A stretch of DNA of 64,000 bases from Antedon mediterranea (Eukaryota; Echinodermata; Crinoidea; Comatulida; Antedonidae): the NCBI RefSeq assembly GCF_964355755.1, contig NC_092674.1, forward strand, positions 20,052,001 through 20,116,000. The letters are read 5' to 3'. Below are positions 11,822-25,128 of the stretch, piece after piece; positions within the stretch are counted from its first letter, which is position 1; each line of letters begins with the position of its first letter. The position numbers and the translations under genes were made by a program. Below the pieces are notes generated by a model. That model searched no databases, was not told the origin of the DNA, and was given only the letters and a program-made list of their open reading frames with translations.

Positions 11822-13792
11822 ATGGCAACAGGTAACGAACCATTATTCTTTGGTCGGTTTTTTATAATTCAAAGATTGAACATTTCCGAATGGCACGATA
11901 AAATCGACAGATTACAGTTTTGTACCGAGATGTGAGGTTTATAATGACTTACTGAAGGAATTGAGAATCGAGTGACTATAATTTTACTTTAAATAATAGA
12001 AATATGATAGGAGTATGATTATGAAGTTGAAAAATATATACAAATACTTTTAAGATTGTTTGCATAATATCCGGCAAGAGGTATACTGTAAACAAATTTT
12101 GTTTGTACTGCTTCTGGAATTACATTTCCTACAGCTATATCGCCATGATTAAATATTGTTTTCATGAAAAAATAGACCTATTAGTACCAGAAACCCGACT
12201 GACGCTGTTACACATACGTTTAGGTCGAGGAAATTTATAAACCTGAGTAGCCTAATTCAGCAATGTAGCAACATCTTATATTGCCAAATCTTTTCAACAT
12301 TTCACATCAATTTTATATTTTTTAGTGTATTAGGCCTATATACATTCAATTTTTATTTTTACCTTAAATATATAGTTGAACATTATTTTGACCGAATAAA
12401 AGTAATACATGAATAGGCCTCAATAAAGTCATTTTAGTGTGTTTTTAAAATGTATTTGTTACACGGTAAAATATAGCCTATATAAAAATATCGTTCAAAA
12501 TACATTGACGAAGGCTACAGTTAAAGATATCTACAGAATTATTTGATAGAAGGCAAGAATTATACAGATTGAGTTAACAGATTGATTTTGAGTATTTATA
12601 TTCCTAATCTATATTATTGTGGCGCACGCCTTTTTTATTCCACATGAAATTAATGTAAAATATACTTGTGTCAAGTTCCAATGAAAATATCTGTTGACTG
12701 TGAACGTCTTATTCATTCAATTAAGAATTTCATGAAATCTCACGAATTTTACACTTCGCGGCACTGATGACATCAAACAATTATCATTGGCAATCACAGG
12801 AGTTATCCGCCTGCGGATAACCAATGAGTTATATAGTCTGTTAAAGAGAAATAACTATATGGATATTCAATTAATTTTACAGGTAGCCCTACTGCCACAA
12901 ATCAAGTCATAGGCACTAAACTTAGTGATGACGTTTTTGTAAGTATAACGGTATTTATTATGTCAGATTGTAGATATGATAGTTACAAGATGAAACGTTT
13001 GGTTAAAATGTAAAAGAGCTTGTAGAGATACTTAGCCAGGCACTCCGAAAAATACGAGGTTACCATTGGTCTATAGGAAGAATCAAGTGACAAAACTTGT
13101 TGCTGCATCTGAACACCAATGTTATAAGAAAAGATTTGAAAAGATAGACCACTAGGCTTGGGAAGCATGTTCTAAAAACCTACTTTACCACGTCGGTGAA
13201 AATGTACATTCGGCCTATTCGCCGTCCTTGTTGAAAGTACCAAGTTGTAATGTTTATCTCCGAATCTTATCTTAAAAATTGTCATGGCAATTGTTAAATT
13301 TGTAAAAAGAAAGCAATTACCACTGTTAGTTTATTTCTTTTTTTGTTTCTTCTACAGTCAGTTGAACCCTTATTGTCACCGAGTCATCACAGTATTTCAA
13401 CTCAACCTAAAAGTAAACTACAGGTTCCACCATTGCCCAATAAAAACAAAGTGCGACAAGAACGCTGCGTACATTGCACAAATGTGTTTGATCCAAGTCA
13501 GAACAAACGAGGTCAATGTCAGTATGCACCAGATAGTGCTTTACATTGTATTAGACAACTAACATGTTATTATGTAGCAGAAACTTTGCAATATCATTGT
13601 TGTTCAGGTGATGACAATGAAGACGCGGAAGTTTGTTCATGTGATCCAGGACAGGACGGATGTTGTAAAAAATGGACTGCTCTAGTATCCCTATGCATAC
13701 CTTGTCTTTTATGCTACCTAACTCTGAGAGGTTGCCATAAAGTTGGTGTCAAGTGTGGGATATGTGGAAGCAAACATATACCTGAATTTTAG
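11822..13792 (+). CDS. SPRED-type protein: Sprouty domain present, no EVH1 visible (3 exons, 166 aa)
   Basis: SPRED proteins restrain Ras/ERK signalling; their C-terminal cysteine-rich Sprouty domain gives membrane association. Coding exons: 11822-11831, 12883-12938, 13358-13792. The last exon carries the full Sprouty domain: ERCVHCTNVFDP, RGQCQYAPDS, YHCCSGDD, CSCDPGQDGCC, LCIPCLLCYLTLRGC, KCGICGSKH, then stop. The absence of the CEDCGKCKC block favours SPRED over Sprouty. Exon 2 encodes TKLSDDVF, matching the short acidic motif that follows EVH1 in vertebrate SPREDs. The proposed first exon (acceptor at 11784-11785, donor at 11832) has an in-frame TGA upstream of its ATG and its phase fits exon 2 exactly. 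The domain call is very safe; that translation starts at 11822 is an inference, since EVH1 exons could lie elsewhere and splice into 12883. Confidence 0.85.
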
Positions 13793-16700
13793 CAAAATAT
13801 GCAAAAAGACATCCCTAGAGTTTGAGTTAGGTTCCTTTGATGTGTGTTATACATATTTACAGAAAAATAAGGAGATAATAAATTGATAAATCTATTTAAA
13901 TGGCTCGAATTCAGATACATTATTGAAGATGTAGGTCGCAACGACACAAGTGGTACAACTAACGCAATATCACAGCAGTTCTTAGATGTGATCCACCAGG
14001 ATTTAGAACCATTAGAACGTTGCGTACCAAGCATCATAGGAAATTTCCAAAATTGAGCAATGGAAATCTACAAGCTACTAACTAACTAAGAAAGCGCCCA
14101 GCTGCAGGCATCGATGGTAGCGCGACCAGGATCATCAAACCACATTATCAACTCATCATATTGCGAGGGAATATTCCTCATTAGTTATGGTAGAGATAAA
14201 AATGGCGTCCTTCCGAAATCCTTAATAATCTCTACGACCTTATATGCTCTAATGGATCACTTCTTGTTGCCGAACATTTTCTTTCTTTCTTCAATAAAAT
14301 AATTTGAGACTAGAAGATTGATTTTTTTTGTGAAGAGGAATATATCAATCATGTGGCGTTATAGTATGATAATAATGGTCGTAGTCTTCATTATTCTACT
14401 AATCCGCTGAATAATTACCAGCTTATCGTTCGTTGGTACATAGGAATCGAAATTATTATTTTAATTAGGCCTACATCTACCTTTTAGCCCCTATCATAAT
14501 TTGTTTACTCTGGATTTCCTAATTTGTAATCAAAAAGTATGTTAATGCATTTTAATTTTACACTGTACATCATTTACACGAAGGACTGTCCCATTGTATC
14601 ATCATCATCGGGATTGTCAACGTCGGACCACCTGAGCCCGCTTATTTCCAGTTTATTGATCAGTATAGTAACGTAACTGTTATAAAACGTTACATGTCTT
14701 AACATTTTGTCCCCATATATATTATGTTAGTTTTCGATTAAACCAAGTGAACTTTTGTAATGAAAGTCCAACGGTTAAATACACTAAGTGTTAATTACTT
14801 TTTAATTAATTACCCATTACATGGAGTCATTTATAATTCTTTCATAAGCTTCCTAATTACATGTACATGAACACAGTAAAGACAAAAGCGTCAAAATTCG
14901 TATTTTTTTTGTGTTTTGTGTATTGTATTTCAGTAATAAACGGCTACTACTGTAAGGAAGCATTTGTTGTACTGTATGATAATCATAATAATATTTAATT
15001 ATTTGCATGTCTACGGACGTACCACCATTTTCAAAATTCTTTTCAATATGTTCTAGCAATACTTTCGAATTCGTAAATAACAGTGGACTTGCTTTGTTGA
15101 ACTTCACATTACGGACACTACCCAAAACTTGCATTTAAAATATAGTGTAAAATGTTTTGTATTTTTTTTTTGTTACAATGAATTTTACTGACCGCATACA
15201 CTAGATACTTTGTGTATAAATGGATTTAAAACATAGAAAGTGAGACGTCGCGATTGAAATATGATAATCAGCGGGGCTCACACCTGAAGACGATAACCAA
15301 TGCTAGTATATATTATATAAAAAAAACAAAGAAGTCTTTTCAAAATAGTGTATTACAGTTTACTATCCAACTGTGCAACCTCTACACATTATTTTCTATA
15401 CTACAAACGCTCGATGTATACAGGTCAATTATTTTTTATGACATTACAAATGTCCTTAATATTAAACAAACTTTCATAATTATTCTTTCTTTGGCACTAA
15501 TTTACTATAGTATACAAAACTCAAATTTCAGTTAATTACCATTACTACCACACGATAGTATAAATAATTGTAATTTTATTTGTATAAAGTACTATTAATA
15601 CACCATGACACATTTTTTGGTTGATTTACATTTTGAATATATTTTGAATTGTTTCTTTTTATCAGAATAATATAAATACCCTTGAAATTGTGATTAAATA
15701 AAAGCATTCATTTAATACTGTTGAATCAATAAAGCATAAAGGTGTAACTTTTCGTTATAGTGTATAATATTGCAATTAATTAAAATATCAATATTGTAGT
15801 ATTAAAACACCAATGGCTAGGAACTTTCAGATTTTAAAAAGCAGTTGACTGGAGGGAGTATCAATGTATTTATCAGCCTTTAAATTTACCCGGAACATTT
15901 GATTTACAAATAAAAAATATTCCTAAAATCAGGGAAACCTTTAAATTGACAAACATTTGAAGTACAAATAAAAAAGTATTCCTAAAATTAGGGAAGAGTA
16001 AAATTAATAAGTAATTTTACTCTTCCCTGCTAAAACGTATACCTTTGTGGCTCACGAACAATGCTCTAAAGGTGTGGTTAGGTGGACCCAAAATTGAACT
16101 GAACATGCGCACTTCTCCTGGGCAACCTACCTCAACTGATTAAAACTCGAAATGAGCGTATTTAATCATCATTGAGTTGAACGTAACTTTAAATTGCATC
16201 ATAAGTAACCACAACTAGTTGTAACCAGTTCAATGTTCTCCTTTAAACGTAATCACATATAGCGCATCATGCATGAAATATTAGCATCCACAAGTAGTTA
16301 ATAGTAATAATAATAATAGTAATAGTATTTATTCGGCATTATCTAACACAATCTTGCCAGGAGCAAGCAATATACATAGGCCTGAACAGATTTAACAATC
16401 CAGTAAATGTTGACAAAAGTGCTCATATACACAAATTTCCCATTTAACCTTGAATTGCATAGCACATGGTATTGGTAACAGTTACTGTTCCAAGTTGACA
16501 TTGCTCACACACTTGATATTTTTAGTTCAATTCAGTTGCTCAAAACTTGAAATAGTTGCTTTCAGTTGAGTTTAGCGTCAACCTAAGCAAACTTTAACTG
16601 CCACAACTAAATAATCACAGAAAATCTTACAAAAAGAACCTACTAAAATATCATAATATTCTAAAATAAGATTTTTAAAATCTACCTCATACAGGAATCT

Positions 16701-16932
16701 ATAATTTAATATCAATTTTATTATCATTTTTACATGATTTTATTTCCACTCCATTCAGGGCCGGATCAGGTGAGATGGGTACAACTGGGAAACTCTGTTT
16801 TTGAAGTGTTGTTCAATAAATCCTAGCAAAATAATTTTTAACTTGTGGATTGTTATATGGAAACTTAGTTTCCTGTTTTTTAAATTCAGTATCTGACCCT
16901 GTCATTTACACCCTGCCCTTTACTAGATAAAT
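13793..16932. other. Intergenic between convergent SPRED-like and FSP1 genes
   Basis: Besides the possible reverse-transcriptase scrap, the minus strand at 14853-15134 has an unrecognised 93-codon frame beginning MQVLGSVRNVKFNKASPLLF; it could include an exon with a donor (GTACGT) near 15018-15023, but no partner exon was found. Around 15870-16010 two short AT-rich direct repeats (acaaataaaaaa.tattcc) occur. No other gene is visible. Confidence 0.45.
13889..14165 (+). pseudogene. Probable reverse-transcriptase scrap (retroelement remnant)
   Basis: One frame is open for about 50 codons (WLEFRYIIEDVGRNDTSG and on to a stop near 14056). After a break, another frame reads RKRPAAGIDGSATRIIK, which resembles the A/PG-D-G block that opens LINE reverse-transcriptase domains. 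The run is short and broken, so this is suggestive only. Confidence 0.35.
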
Positions 16933-19900
16933 TTAATTTTGAGGTGGAGACTGCTTCATGGAGGACCATGTTGGTTTTGTAAATACATCCTTACTCTTTA
17001 TGAATCGTGCAAAGAATGCACCTAGAACCCAAGTGCCATTTTGCAGTGCACCACCTTCTCTACCAATTGATAATGCCATCATCTTGCCTCCTGAAAAAAG
17101 AAATTAATAAATACAGTCATGTGTGTACACTTTGTATACATAAACTGATTATAAATGTTGTGGAATACAAAAAAATGAGATTGATTTTTTCAAGTACAGT
17201 AAAGTTTGAATGTGAATCTATTTATTAAGTGATTCTTCCCGAACCTTTTAAATTAAAATACTATGTAGTTAAGGTAGGAAGTTTGCGGTTATAACAATAA
17301 CATTTATTTTTTTTTTCGATTGCCTGCATAACTCAAATCCGATACGCAATTCAGATGAATAAGTGATGCTTGGTGGCAGCATGAAGGGACCCTTTGGAGA
17401 GAAGAAAGTTGCTGTATGTGTGATTCACACCTGTGAGCAATTCAACTCAGTAGGCTGCATGTCACAGATTATTACATCACATACATCTGTATATTACCTG
17501 GTTTGTAAGGAGTGACACTCTTTCCACTGTCAACTGTTTCAATGGTCTTAGCAAGGTATTTTGCCTGAGTTTGAGCTAAATGTGCTAGTTTAGCTTCATG
17601 TGAATTATTGCAATCACCAATAGCATACACACCATCACAGCCTTCTACTTGCAGTGTATTGTCAACTTTCAAATACCCTTTACTGTCCATTTTATTTGCT
17701 ATTAAATAATACAACAATTATTATTAAATACACATACCATTACCGTTTAAATAAAGTGAGAGATGAAAAGAGTAATTTTTTTTATTAAAATATTTTGAAA
17801 AAAAACCCATTTTAATGTAATATACATATACATTACTAATTAATTTAATATATGATTTAAATTTACAGCATCTTTCAGATCAAGATTTGATTCATTTAGG
17901 GCCAGTTTCTGAATTTTGAAATAGGGGTTGCCTTAACAAATGTTAATTAAGTACTGAACTTAATGTAGTACTTTGTAATGCTGTTTGGATGCACCTTCGC
18001 AGACCTTTCTAACATACAATTAAAAAGAAAACCACAGGAATATTTCCTTGTATCAGGCAAAATAAAATCTGTACCCACATGAGTAGAGTGATTAAGGCTA
18101 CTTACACAAACTAATTCCATAGGCACTCGTGTTCACCTTAAGCCCTGTACATGGTACCACTAAGTCTGCGTCAATTTTGGATCCTTTATCTGTTTCAACT
18201 ACTGAGGGTGTTGCTGATGTTGGTAGGTCTCTCAAGTTGGATACCCTTTCTCCTGTAATTAAACAAAGTGAATTTTATTTAACAGATTTTAACTTTGTGT
18301 TAATGTTACAATTTAACGTTGGTAAATACATATCCCTCATGATTCTTTGTTGCAGATGATTGTTACAGTGTAATGCTGATGATCCACTTATGTTCTTTGA
18401 ATTGACTAGCAATGTTGTATTTATACAACATTTCAGTTTTCATCCGGCAGTTATCTCAGTAGCATGTATGTAAGTATGTATATTGGGGCCATTTCAGTTA
18501 TTATGAAAAATACCTTTAACTCACCAAGAACAAGTTTGACTCCAAGTGCTTTGAGTTGGTCACGTACACTGTTTGTGAAACTGTCTTCATACATTGCACT
18601 GACAAGCTTCTCATGTGGATGGATAAGGTAAACTTCTTTTCCTTTTAAATCTGTCATTATCTCACCAGCTAACTCAACACCAGCAGCTCCGCCTCCTACT
18701 ATAACAATCTTAGTAGAAGCATGAATCTGTTAAAAATAAGATATATAGATTAAAGACAACATTCCAAGATACAAACACACACACATGCAAAAGACATGTA
18801 AAAAGAAGTAAATTCATTTGTAATAGAGAATTTTTCTGGGCAAGATGGCAACAAAGACATGGCTGTAGCCTTCACAAAAGTACATCAGACTGTTTTTTTT
18901 CAGATGCCAACTATGGATTTCACGTGGAGACAATGTTTACATATCTCTTGCCCATGAGGCGACACCTCTTCAATGACAGCTTTTTACTGCCACCTGCTTT
19001 TCATCTCCACTGTACATTTGTAAACTTGGTTTGCACTAGAACAAACACACACAATTACACACAGCTCAAACAATTTTACTAAATACAAGCAACTGTGCTA
19101 GAATCCATTTTGTACAATAAAACTGTTTCCCACAGTATATTGCAATGTGTAATAGTATATTGTTTGAAGATTTGCATGGCAAAAATCAATACAGTATGTA
19201 TAAAGTTTGCGGTACACCATAAGTAGTTCTGAAAAGAACTGCTGAGTTTCTTGATGTTTCGATCAATACAGTATGTTTCGATCATCCTCAAAAAAAAAGG
19301 AAACCGCAAACTCATATATATACATGTATAATATAGGTTTAAGCAACTTTGTATTAAATAAGTTTTTGCAAAAGTATTGAAAATGAAATTAAGGCTTTAC
19401 AAGCAAAAAAAAAGGGTTATGCTCACCTGATCCTTTAGCGATTCATACTTGCTAATAATTTCGTGATTATCTACACAGTTGGTCACCTTGCATGGGAATT
19501 GGCCCTCTGACCCTGTTGCTATGACAAGGTAATCATATGAGACACTTTCATATCGATTACCAGATTTTATAGTTACACTTTTATCTTGTACATTGATTGA
19601 ACTAGCTTCTCCTCTTTTAAAGCTTTCTCCAAATGTCTTATCATATGGAATGAATGTCTTCTTTGCAAACCCTAAAAAATAATTTAAAACTATAATGTTA
19701 ACTAATTATCTCTTCGGAAAGGAACATGTTCCAAAACTTGAGCGAATAAGGATAGGAGGCGTATGCTGCTTAGCCGACAATAATTTTCTAGCCTATATCT
19801 GTTTAGGCTGTTTTACTTATATCGTTTTGTAGCTTTTTTCTTGTTTTATTTGTATCTAACTTTGAGATCCAGCCACAGTTACCTACAGTTGACAGCCTTC

Positions 19901-22900
19901 TCATTTTTTAAATAATACACTGTAATATTATTATTGTTCTACCTGGTTCCACACATGCTCTCAATGCTCCCATGTTATGATGCAATCCTTCCTTAGGATC
20001 AATAACAGTCAATTGACATTTATCTTTAATGCGTTGAGCAAATTCTGAACCGCCATAACCCCCTCCAACAACGACAACACGCTTTGATTTCAATCCCTGA
20101 TCATTTCCAGCACTGGCTACAGAAATCTGCAAAACAACAGTAAATTGGATTTAAACTGCAATAAAACTATAACCTAATGATGACCAAACAACATCTTTTT
20201 TTATTTTTTAAAGATGTATTGTCCCTTGAAACACACAAAAATAAAGGTCAAAATATTCTAAATTTAAATTGGCCATATAAAAGTAATATTAAAGTTAGTC
20301 ACTTTAAGTCGAAAATTCAAGCCAAAAGCAACAAGTTTACGTAAATAACAGGTAAATTAGTTTGATTACATTTGTCTGGAAAATCGTCGCGAGCGAAAGT
20401 AAACATACCTTTCAAACCATGAGTACGCATTATGCATGATGCTAATTAGGATTTTTTACAACTCGTCACGATTGAGAAGGTGTTTTCACACAGATCGTGA
20501 GGAAGTTTTATGATTATGCATACAGAGTAGCCAAACAAGCGCGTTTCATTATGGGATATGTTTTAATCGAAAACTTTGACTGGAAGTCAAAGTTATCTTT
20601 TTAACAAAAAAAACGTCTGTATTTCAGTTGAATGATTTTTTTTCGACAAATTTTTGGTGATAGTTAATAACTATTATGATACTTCAAAATTACCCACCTT
20701 TTTTCGAAATCTGTTATTTTTTATTTTTTTGGAATTAGTCAAAGGGACAATACATCTTTAATTTACTGTATGATATTGTAGTAACTTTATATCTCAAAGA
20801 TAAGCAAAAAGCAATGCAATAATTAAATTTCTAAGCAATATTTACTTACATTATGCTAAAATGTCATATATGTACAGTAAATTTCATATTTTCATTTATT
20901 TTTTGGATATTTAAAGGTATATATTTTTTTTATCATGAATTTTAAATTTTTGAAACTATGTTTAATTTGCATACATGGCAACATCTGATGTAAAAAAAAA
21001 CGGGAGGTGGTGTTTTTTCGATCAACAGGAGACAAGTCTAAAATACAGGAGTCTCCCGGCCAAAATGGGAGTGTTGGCATGTATGAATTTGATGTTTTAA
21101 TGTAGGCATTTTGTAAAATTTTGTATTGTTTTTAGGACGAGTGGCCTCTTGTGGGCTATATACTGACAGTACATTAATTTTCTCTCGCCAGGGGCTGACG
21201 CAGGAGTGTTTCCCCAGTTGCCCGGGCAACACCCTCAATTTCATACCAAATATTTTTCATAACTATTAAAGATCCCATTTCATGTCATATCTACAGTATA
21301 ATAACGTCGTTATCAGGGCTGTCATAGAATATTGTAATGTTGTACTGTCAATTATACCGTGCACACATGTATTTGGCCCGGCCGACCAGTGTTTTAAAGT
21401 CTGAACACGCGTGGATCTTATGACTGTGTAGCGCCATGTGACGCTTCTTTAGTATTTGGTCTCTTATTAGAGGTTAATTCGGAAATCTATATTTCCCGTA
21501 TATTTCGTACATTAAATAAAGTAAGGTTGTTTTTAAATAAATTATAATAGCCTCTCTACCCAAAATAAAATAAATAAATAAATAAATGGTTAAAAAATAA
21601 AAAAAATACATTTTTTTATTTTTATCATAATTAGCCAAGAGCGTACATTTAAGACAAGGAATGACCAGGTTTCATTTTTATAAAGTAGGCCTAATATATA
21701 TCATTTTTACAAAACGTCAATAATTGCAGGGAAAGTGTTTTTAACATTATAGTGAATACATTTTGGGAATTTACTGGCTTATTTAGCATTTATTTCAAAA
21801 ATACAATTCAACATTTTGCCTAATATTTATAGCAGCAGCTTTATATTTTTTTTGTCTAAACATTTTAATCATTATAATTAAATAATTAATTTACATTAAT
21901 TGAATATAATTATCAGAATGCATTACGGTACCGTAACGGCATTACCTTCATCGGAAACTTTTCCCTGCTGTTTATCGTGAATTATACGCGTGAGAATACA
22001 ATTTCCAGCCATCTAGGGGTGTCATTTAACAAAATTTGCTTCGCCACAGCCCCCACCATGGGAAGCCTGTGGCTGAAATACTACGTGTCCTACAAAACTC
22101 TAACCTGGGCAACCCCCTTCAAATAGTCCTGCGACCGCCCCTGGACTCGCTATGTGTATGTAAATGTACATACATTATAACACACTTGGCATGAAGTCTC
22201 TATCAAATTACACACACCTTTTTAAACAACTCTTCAAACCAATATTTGCTATCTCAAATAAAGTACACAAGATGGTGATATCTGTTTTAAATTGAATTGA
22301 AATGGAGACTTCATTCACTAAAGATCAAACAAGGCAGATAAACTTGTGAATGACTACCAAAAAAAGTTTGTTCTTTTTTTATGCTTCCCTTTTTCTCTCT
22401 GTTTTTAAATTTTTATATCTCTTTATTTTTATGTATCTTCGATTGAAAACTCTTGTAATTTCTTTGGATTTGTTGGAGATAATAAATTTGTCATAATTTG
22501 AGTGAGTGAGTGAGTGGCCGAGCGGGTGAGTGAGTGGCCGAGCGGTTAAGACAGTGGAACCGTAATCACGTAGCCATAACATCGGCAGGGGTTCGAGGCT
22601 CACTCATTCCATGGTTCTGGTGGTAGAACGAGTCTTCTCGGATAAGGACTATAAACCGTAGGTCCAGTGTACACAACTTGCTCGTGTGCACTTTAAAGAA
22701 CCTAGTACATCTTTCGAGATGAGTAGGGGGTTACCCCGGTGTATTAGTACATCACAGCCACTGATCACCAACTGGGCCCTCTGGGATATCAGTCTTTGAC
22801 TGAAGAGGTTACCCAGTATAAAGATAAAACAAACAATAATTAACAAAAAATAAAAAATAATTTAAATTTGTTTATTGCAGAAATCAACGTACTCTATACC

Positions 22901-23241
22901 ATGACCTAAATCAATATAAATAATTAGTTTATTGGAATATTTTATTTTAAATTACACCGCTATAAGTAATTCTTTTATTCGTCAGGCAAAAAAATACTTC
23001 TCAACACACAGAGGGGTGCTTTATGGGATTTCCATAGTAGTACTGTAGGCTTCACCATGCACACTCCCTGGCTAGTACTGTAACACTGTTCATGGAGGTA
23101 TTGTTCATGTGCTCAACCGCCTATACCCACCATCCATCCAGGCTTGACAAATTAATAAGTCTGTGTACTAACCTGTCTAGCTCCTATAAAAGCAGCAGCT
23201 AGCAATGGAACAACACGTTTTGCTCTTCGAAATGAAGTCAT
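16933..23241 (-). CDS. AIFM2: AIFM2/FSP1-type NAD(P)H:quinone oxidoreductase, copy A (7 exons, 401 aa)
   Basis: FSP1 is a flavoprotein that reduces ubiquinone and related quinones with NAD(P)H and so suppresses lipid peroxidation and ferroptosis. Exons in coding order: 23173-23241, 19943-20126, 19427-19671, 18525-18726, 18106-18252, 17498-17698, 16933-17090; every phase closes. Visible motifs: FAD-binding VVVVGGGYGG (residues 40-49), LHHNMGALRACVEPG, YDYLVIATGS, NAD-binding VIVGGGAAGVELAGEI (174-189), VETDKGSKIDADLV, GVYAIGDC (305-312), and a tail WSSMKQSPP like that of human FSP1. Human FSP1 is 373 residues; the extra length is mostly the separate first exon, which is Arg/Lys-rich then hydrophobic (FRRAKRVV, then LLAAAFIG), more like a mitochondrial or membrane targeting segment than the N-myristoylation signal of the human protein. 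Family confidence is very high; orthology relative to copy B is not settled. Confidence 0.95.
19790..19905 (+). repeat. Dispersed repeat R2, diverged copy (FSP1-A intron 2)
   Basis: Shares ggctgttttact, a.cgttttg.agctttt, tttgagatccagcca and a terminal cattttt with 27733-27895 and 49545-49685. The 27733 copy sits just after the Penelope-like coding remnant, so this may be a 3' end of that element type. Confidence 0.55.
20208..20761. mobile_element. MITE with TTAA-flanked ends (family M1), 554 bp
   Basis: Outer ends read TTAAAGATGTATTGTCCC on the left and its inverse complement on the right (right end at 20761). No coding sequence inside. The same ends occur at 54737-55083 and one end at about 60178-60195. 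Located in intron 1 of FSP1 copy A. TTAA at the borders is the target duplicated by piggyBac-type transposases, but that assignment is an inference. Confidence 0.72.
21633..21760 (+). repeat. Dispersed repeat R1, copy 2 (partial, FSP1-A intron 1)
   Basis: Matches the 3' part of 44600-45062: cgtacatttaagacaaggaa, tatatat, aaaacgtc..taattgcagggaa and a terminal ttaac. Confidence 0.6.
22500..22815 (+). repeat. tRNA-Leu/Ser-like SINE (FSP1-A intron 1)
   Basis: GTGGCCGAGCGGTTAAGACAGTGG is an A-box region as in class II tRNAs, and GGGGTTCGAGGCTCACTC at about 22588-22605 holds the B box (GGTTCGAGGCT). A non-tRNA body follows. The 5' part is duplicated (gtgagtgagtggccgagcgg twice). Unrelated in sequence to the SINE at 8667 and 45555. 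Confidence 0.65.
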
Positions 23242-23710
23242 AGTTTTACAATAAATAACTAAAGAATTATTCACTAAAAAGATCAGGAAATCAAAACAGA
23301 ATACCGAAGCCTATGTGATGTGTACTTAAAGTGAAATTCTCTCATGTAAGCCACCGAGTGGAGTAGATTGTGTGCAGTGAACCGTACAGTGTGTTGTTTA
23401 CATGCACTTTTCCCCATTTAAAAGCGATCAAAAAGGTCAAGAAAGTAGGTCACATTTAAAGCAAAAAAAAAACATAGACAAATAACACTTTTATGTTCAT
23501 TATTGATGAGAAAAGTAACAAAACATAAACATACGAGAGAGACCATGATTTATTTATCTTCATACACTTTAGAAAACCTTACAAAGTATAAATTAAAAAT
23601 ATGGATATCTCCCTTAAAGTAATACATATTATATGTACAAGAATACAAATATCAAATTATATGAAAGTTATATTAAGTTTATATGGAAAGCGTATACATT
23701 GCATAAACCT

Positions 23711-23986
23711 ACCATATTTATTTGAATAAACGCCACCCATGGAGGTATAATAATTTTATACCTCCATGCATAGAGTTCTATGCTCCATGCATAGAGTTCT
23801 ATGCTCCATGCGCCATCACTGCCACTATAAGCATCATTCATTTCTATCTATTTACAGTACCAAGCATTTATTTTATTATAGGTCTATCATGTCATTAAAA
23901 AAAAAAAGCCTCACTCGTATGACCACCTCCCTAAAAACCCTCCCAAGCAATAAATGCTTTAGGGTGTTTATTTGAATAAATATGGT
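23711..23986. mobile_element. Small MITE, 276 bp
   Basis: Left end ACCATATTTATTTGAATAAA and right end TTTATTTGAATAAATATGGT are inverted complements over most of 20 bp; the match continues inward as CGCCACCC against GGGTG. The inside holds a short tandem duplication of ccatgcatagagttctatgct. No coding capacity. Confidence 0.65.
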
Positions 23987-24266
23987 ATACACTTATTTGT
24001 CAGATCCCGTAGCATCCTACCACCGGGATCAAACTGTTACTAGTGCTCCATGGTCTTTTTTTGGAATTCGCAGGGAAGGCAGAGAGAGGACTGGTGACGC
24101 TTAGGTAACCCATGGATCCTCAACATCACACAGGCAAACACACCACACCGGAGAAGAAAACTCTGGCATCTGAGGATGGTAACAAATCGATAAGTAATAG
24201 TTACGAGTTATAAGTCTAGATTGTATTGGCGTGAAATGTGGACGCTACGGATTACTTCTGACAGTA

Positions 24267-24282
24267 GGGGGGGGGGGGGGGG
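24267..24282 (+). repeat. Run of 16 G
   Basis: An uninterrupted G16 homopolymer followed by a-ggg. Its length is uncertain because such runs are prone to sequencing error. Confidence 0.8.
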
Positions 24283-25128
24283 AGGGTTATTTAATCCTAG
24301 TTATTAGTTAACGCCTGCCTTAAAGGGGGGTTCCGGGTTTAAAATGAATAGTAAAAAATGTAAAATATATTTGTTTGTCTCTTGAACGGTAAAAGTTTCA
24401 ATTTATATAAGCGCCCAGTGAAGCAGAACAAAGGCTGTGAAATGAGGCCAGATTACAAGTGCAGCTACGGCAAAATCACACTGTGGTTACAGAATAGGAA
24501 ATTCGTGAAATGGTCAATCTTCCGACGACTCGTTATCATTAACCATATCAATTACTTTTGTAAAATTATACTTATCTGATGTAATTTTAGTCGGTCTTCC
24601 CATTTATAAAGTCAATTTTCTATGAAAATCCATCAAAACAGTGAAAAATTAGATAAGTTTGCACTTTACGTTTGCCGATTTTCACACTGACTTAGGGAAA
24701 GCCTTCAAAATCAATGAAGCGTAACGTATACATTCCTGCTGAGCGAGGAGAGCGAGACGACGATACACGTGCTCTCTCTGCCCATGCCTGGCATCGTCAC
24801 GTGATAAGCAGATACAGTATACAATACCAAACTGGTCGGGTCGAGTATACCCCGTCTATAATCACAACATGAACGATGTACAGTATTTGATTGAAGGTCG
24901 ACTCAACCTACCGGAATGGTATAGATAATATAGCTCGAATGAGAGAGTTGGAATATTTGTAAACATAAGTACAGTATTGCTAATTTTAACAAGTGTAGCC
25001 TATAGTAAAAGGCCTGGTGGTAGTATCAATTCGCATAGGGTCTACTACACTAGCTAGCTCAATTTTTAACTGGGCCGGATCGGCTAAGGCTAGGCTACGT
25101 TAGCTCCTTCCTACTACCGGTCGCGTAA

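Noticed and set aside
12983-13168. Possible SPRED exon or transposase fragment on either strand
   Set aside because: The plus-strand reading (ELVEILSQALRKIRGYHW) stops quickly and cannot be spliced in phase between exons 12883-12938 and 13358-13792.
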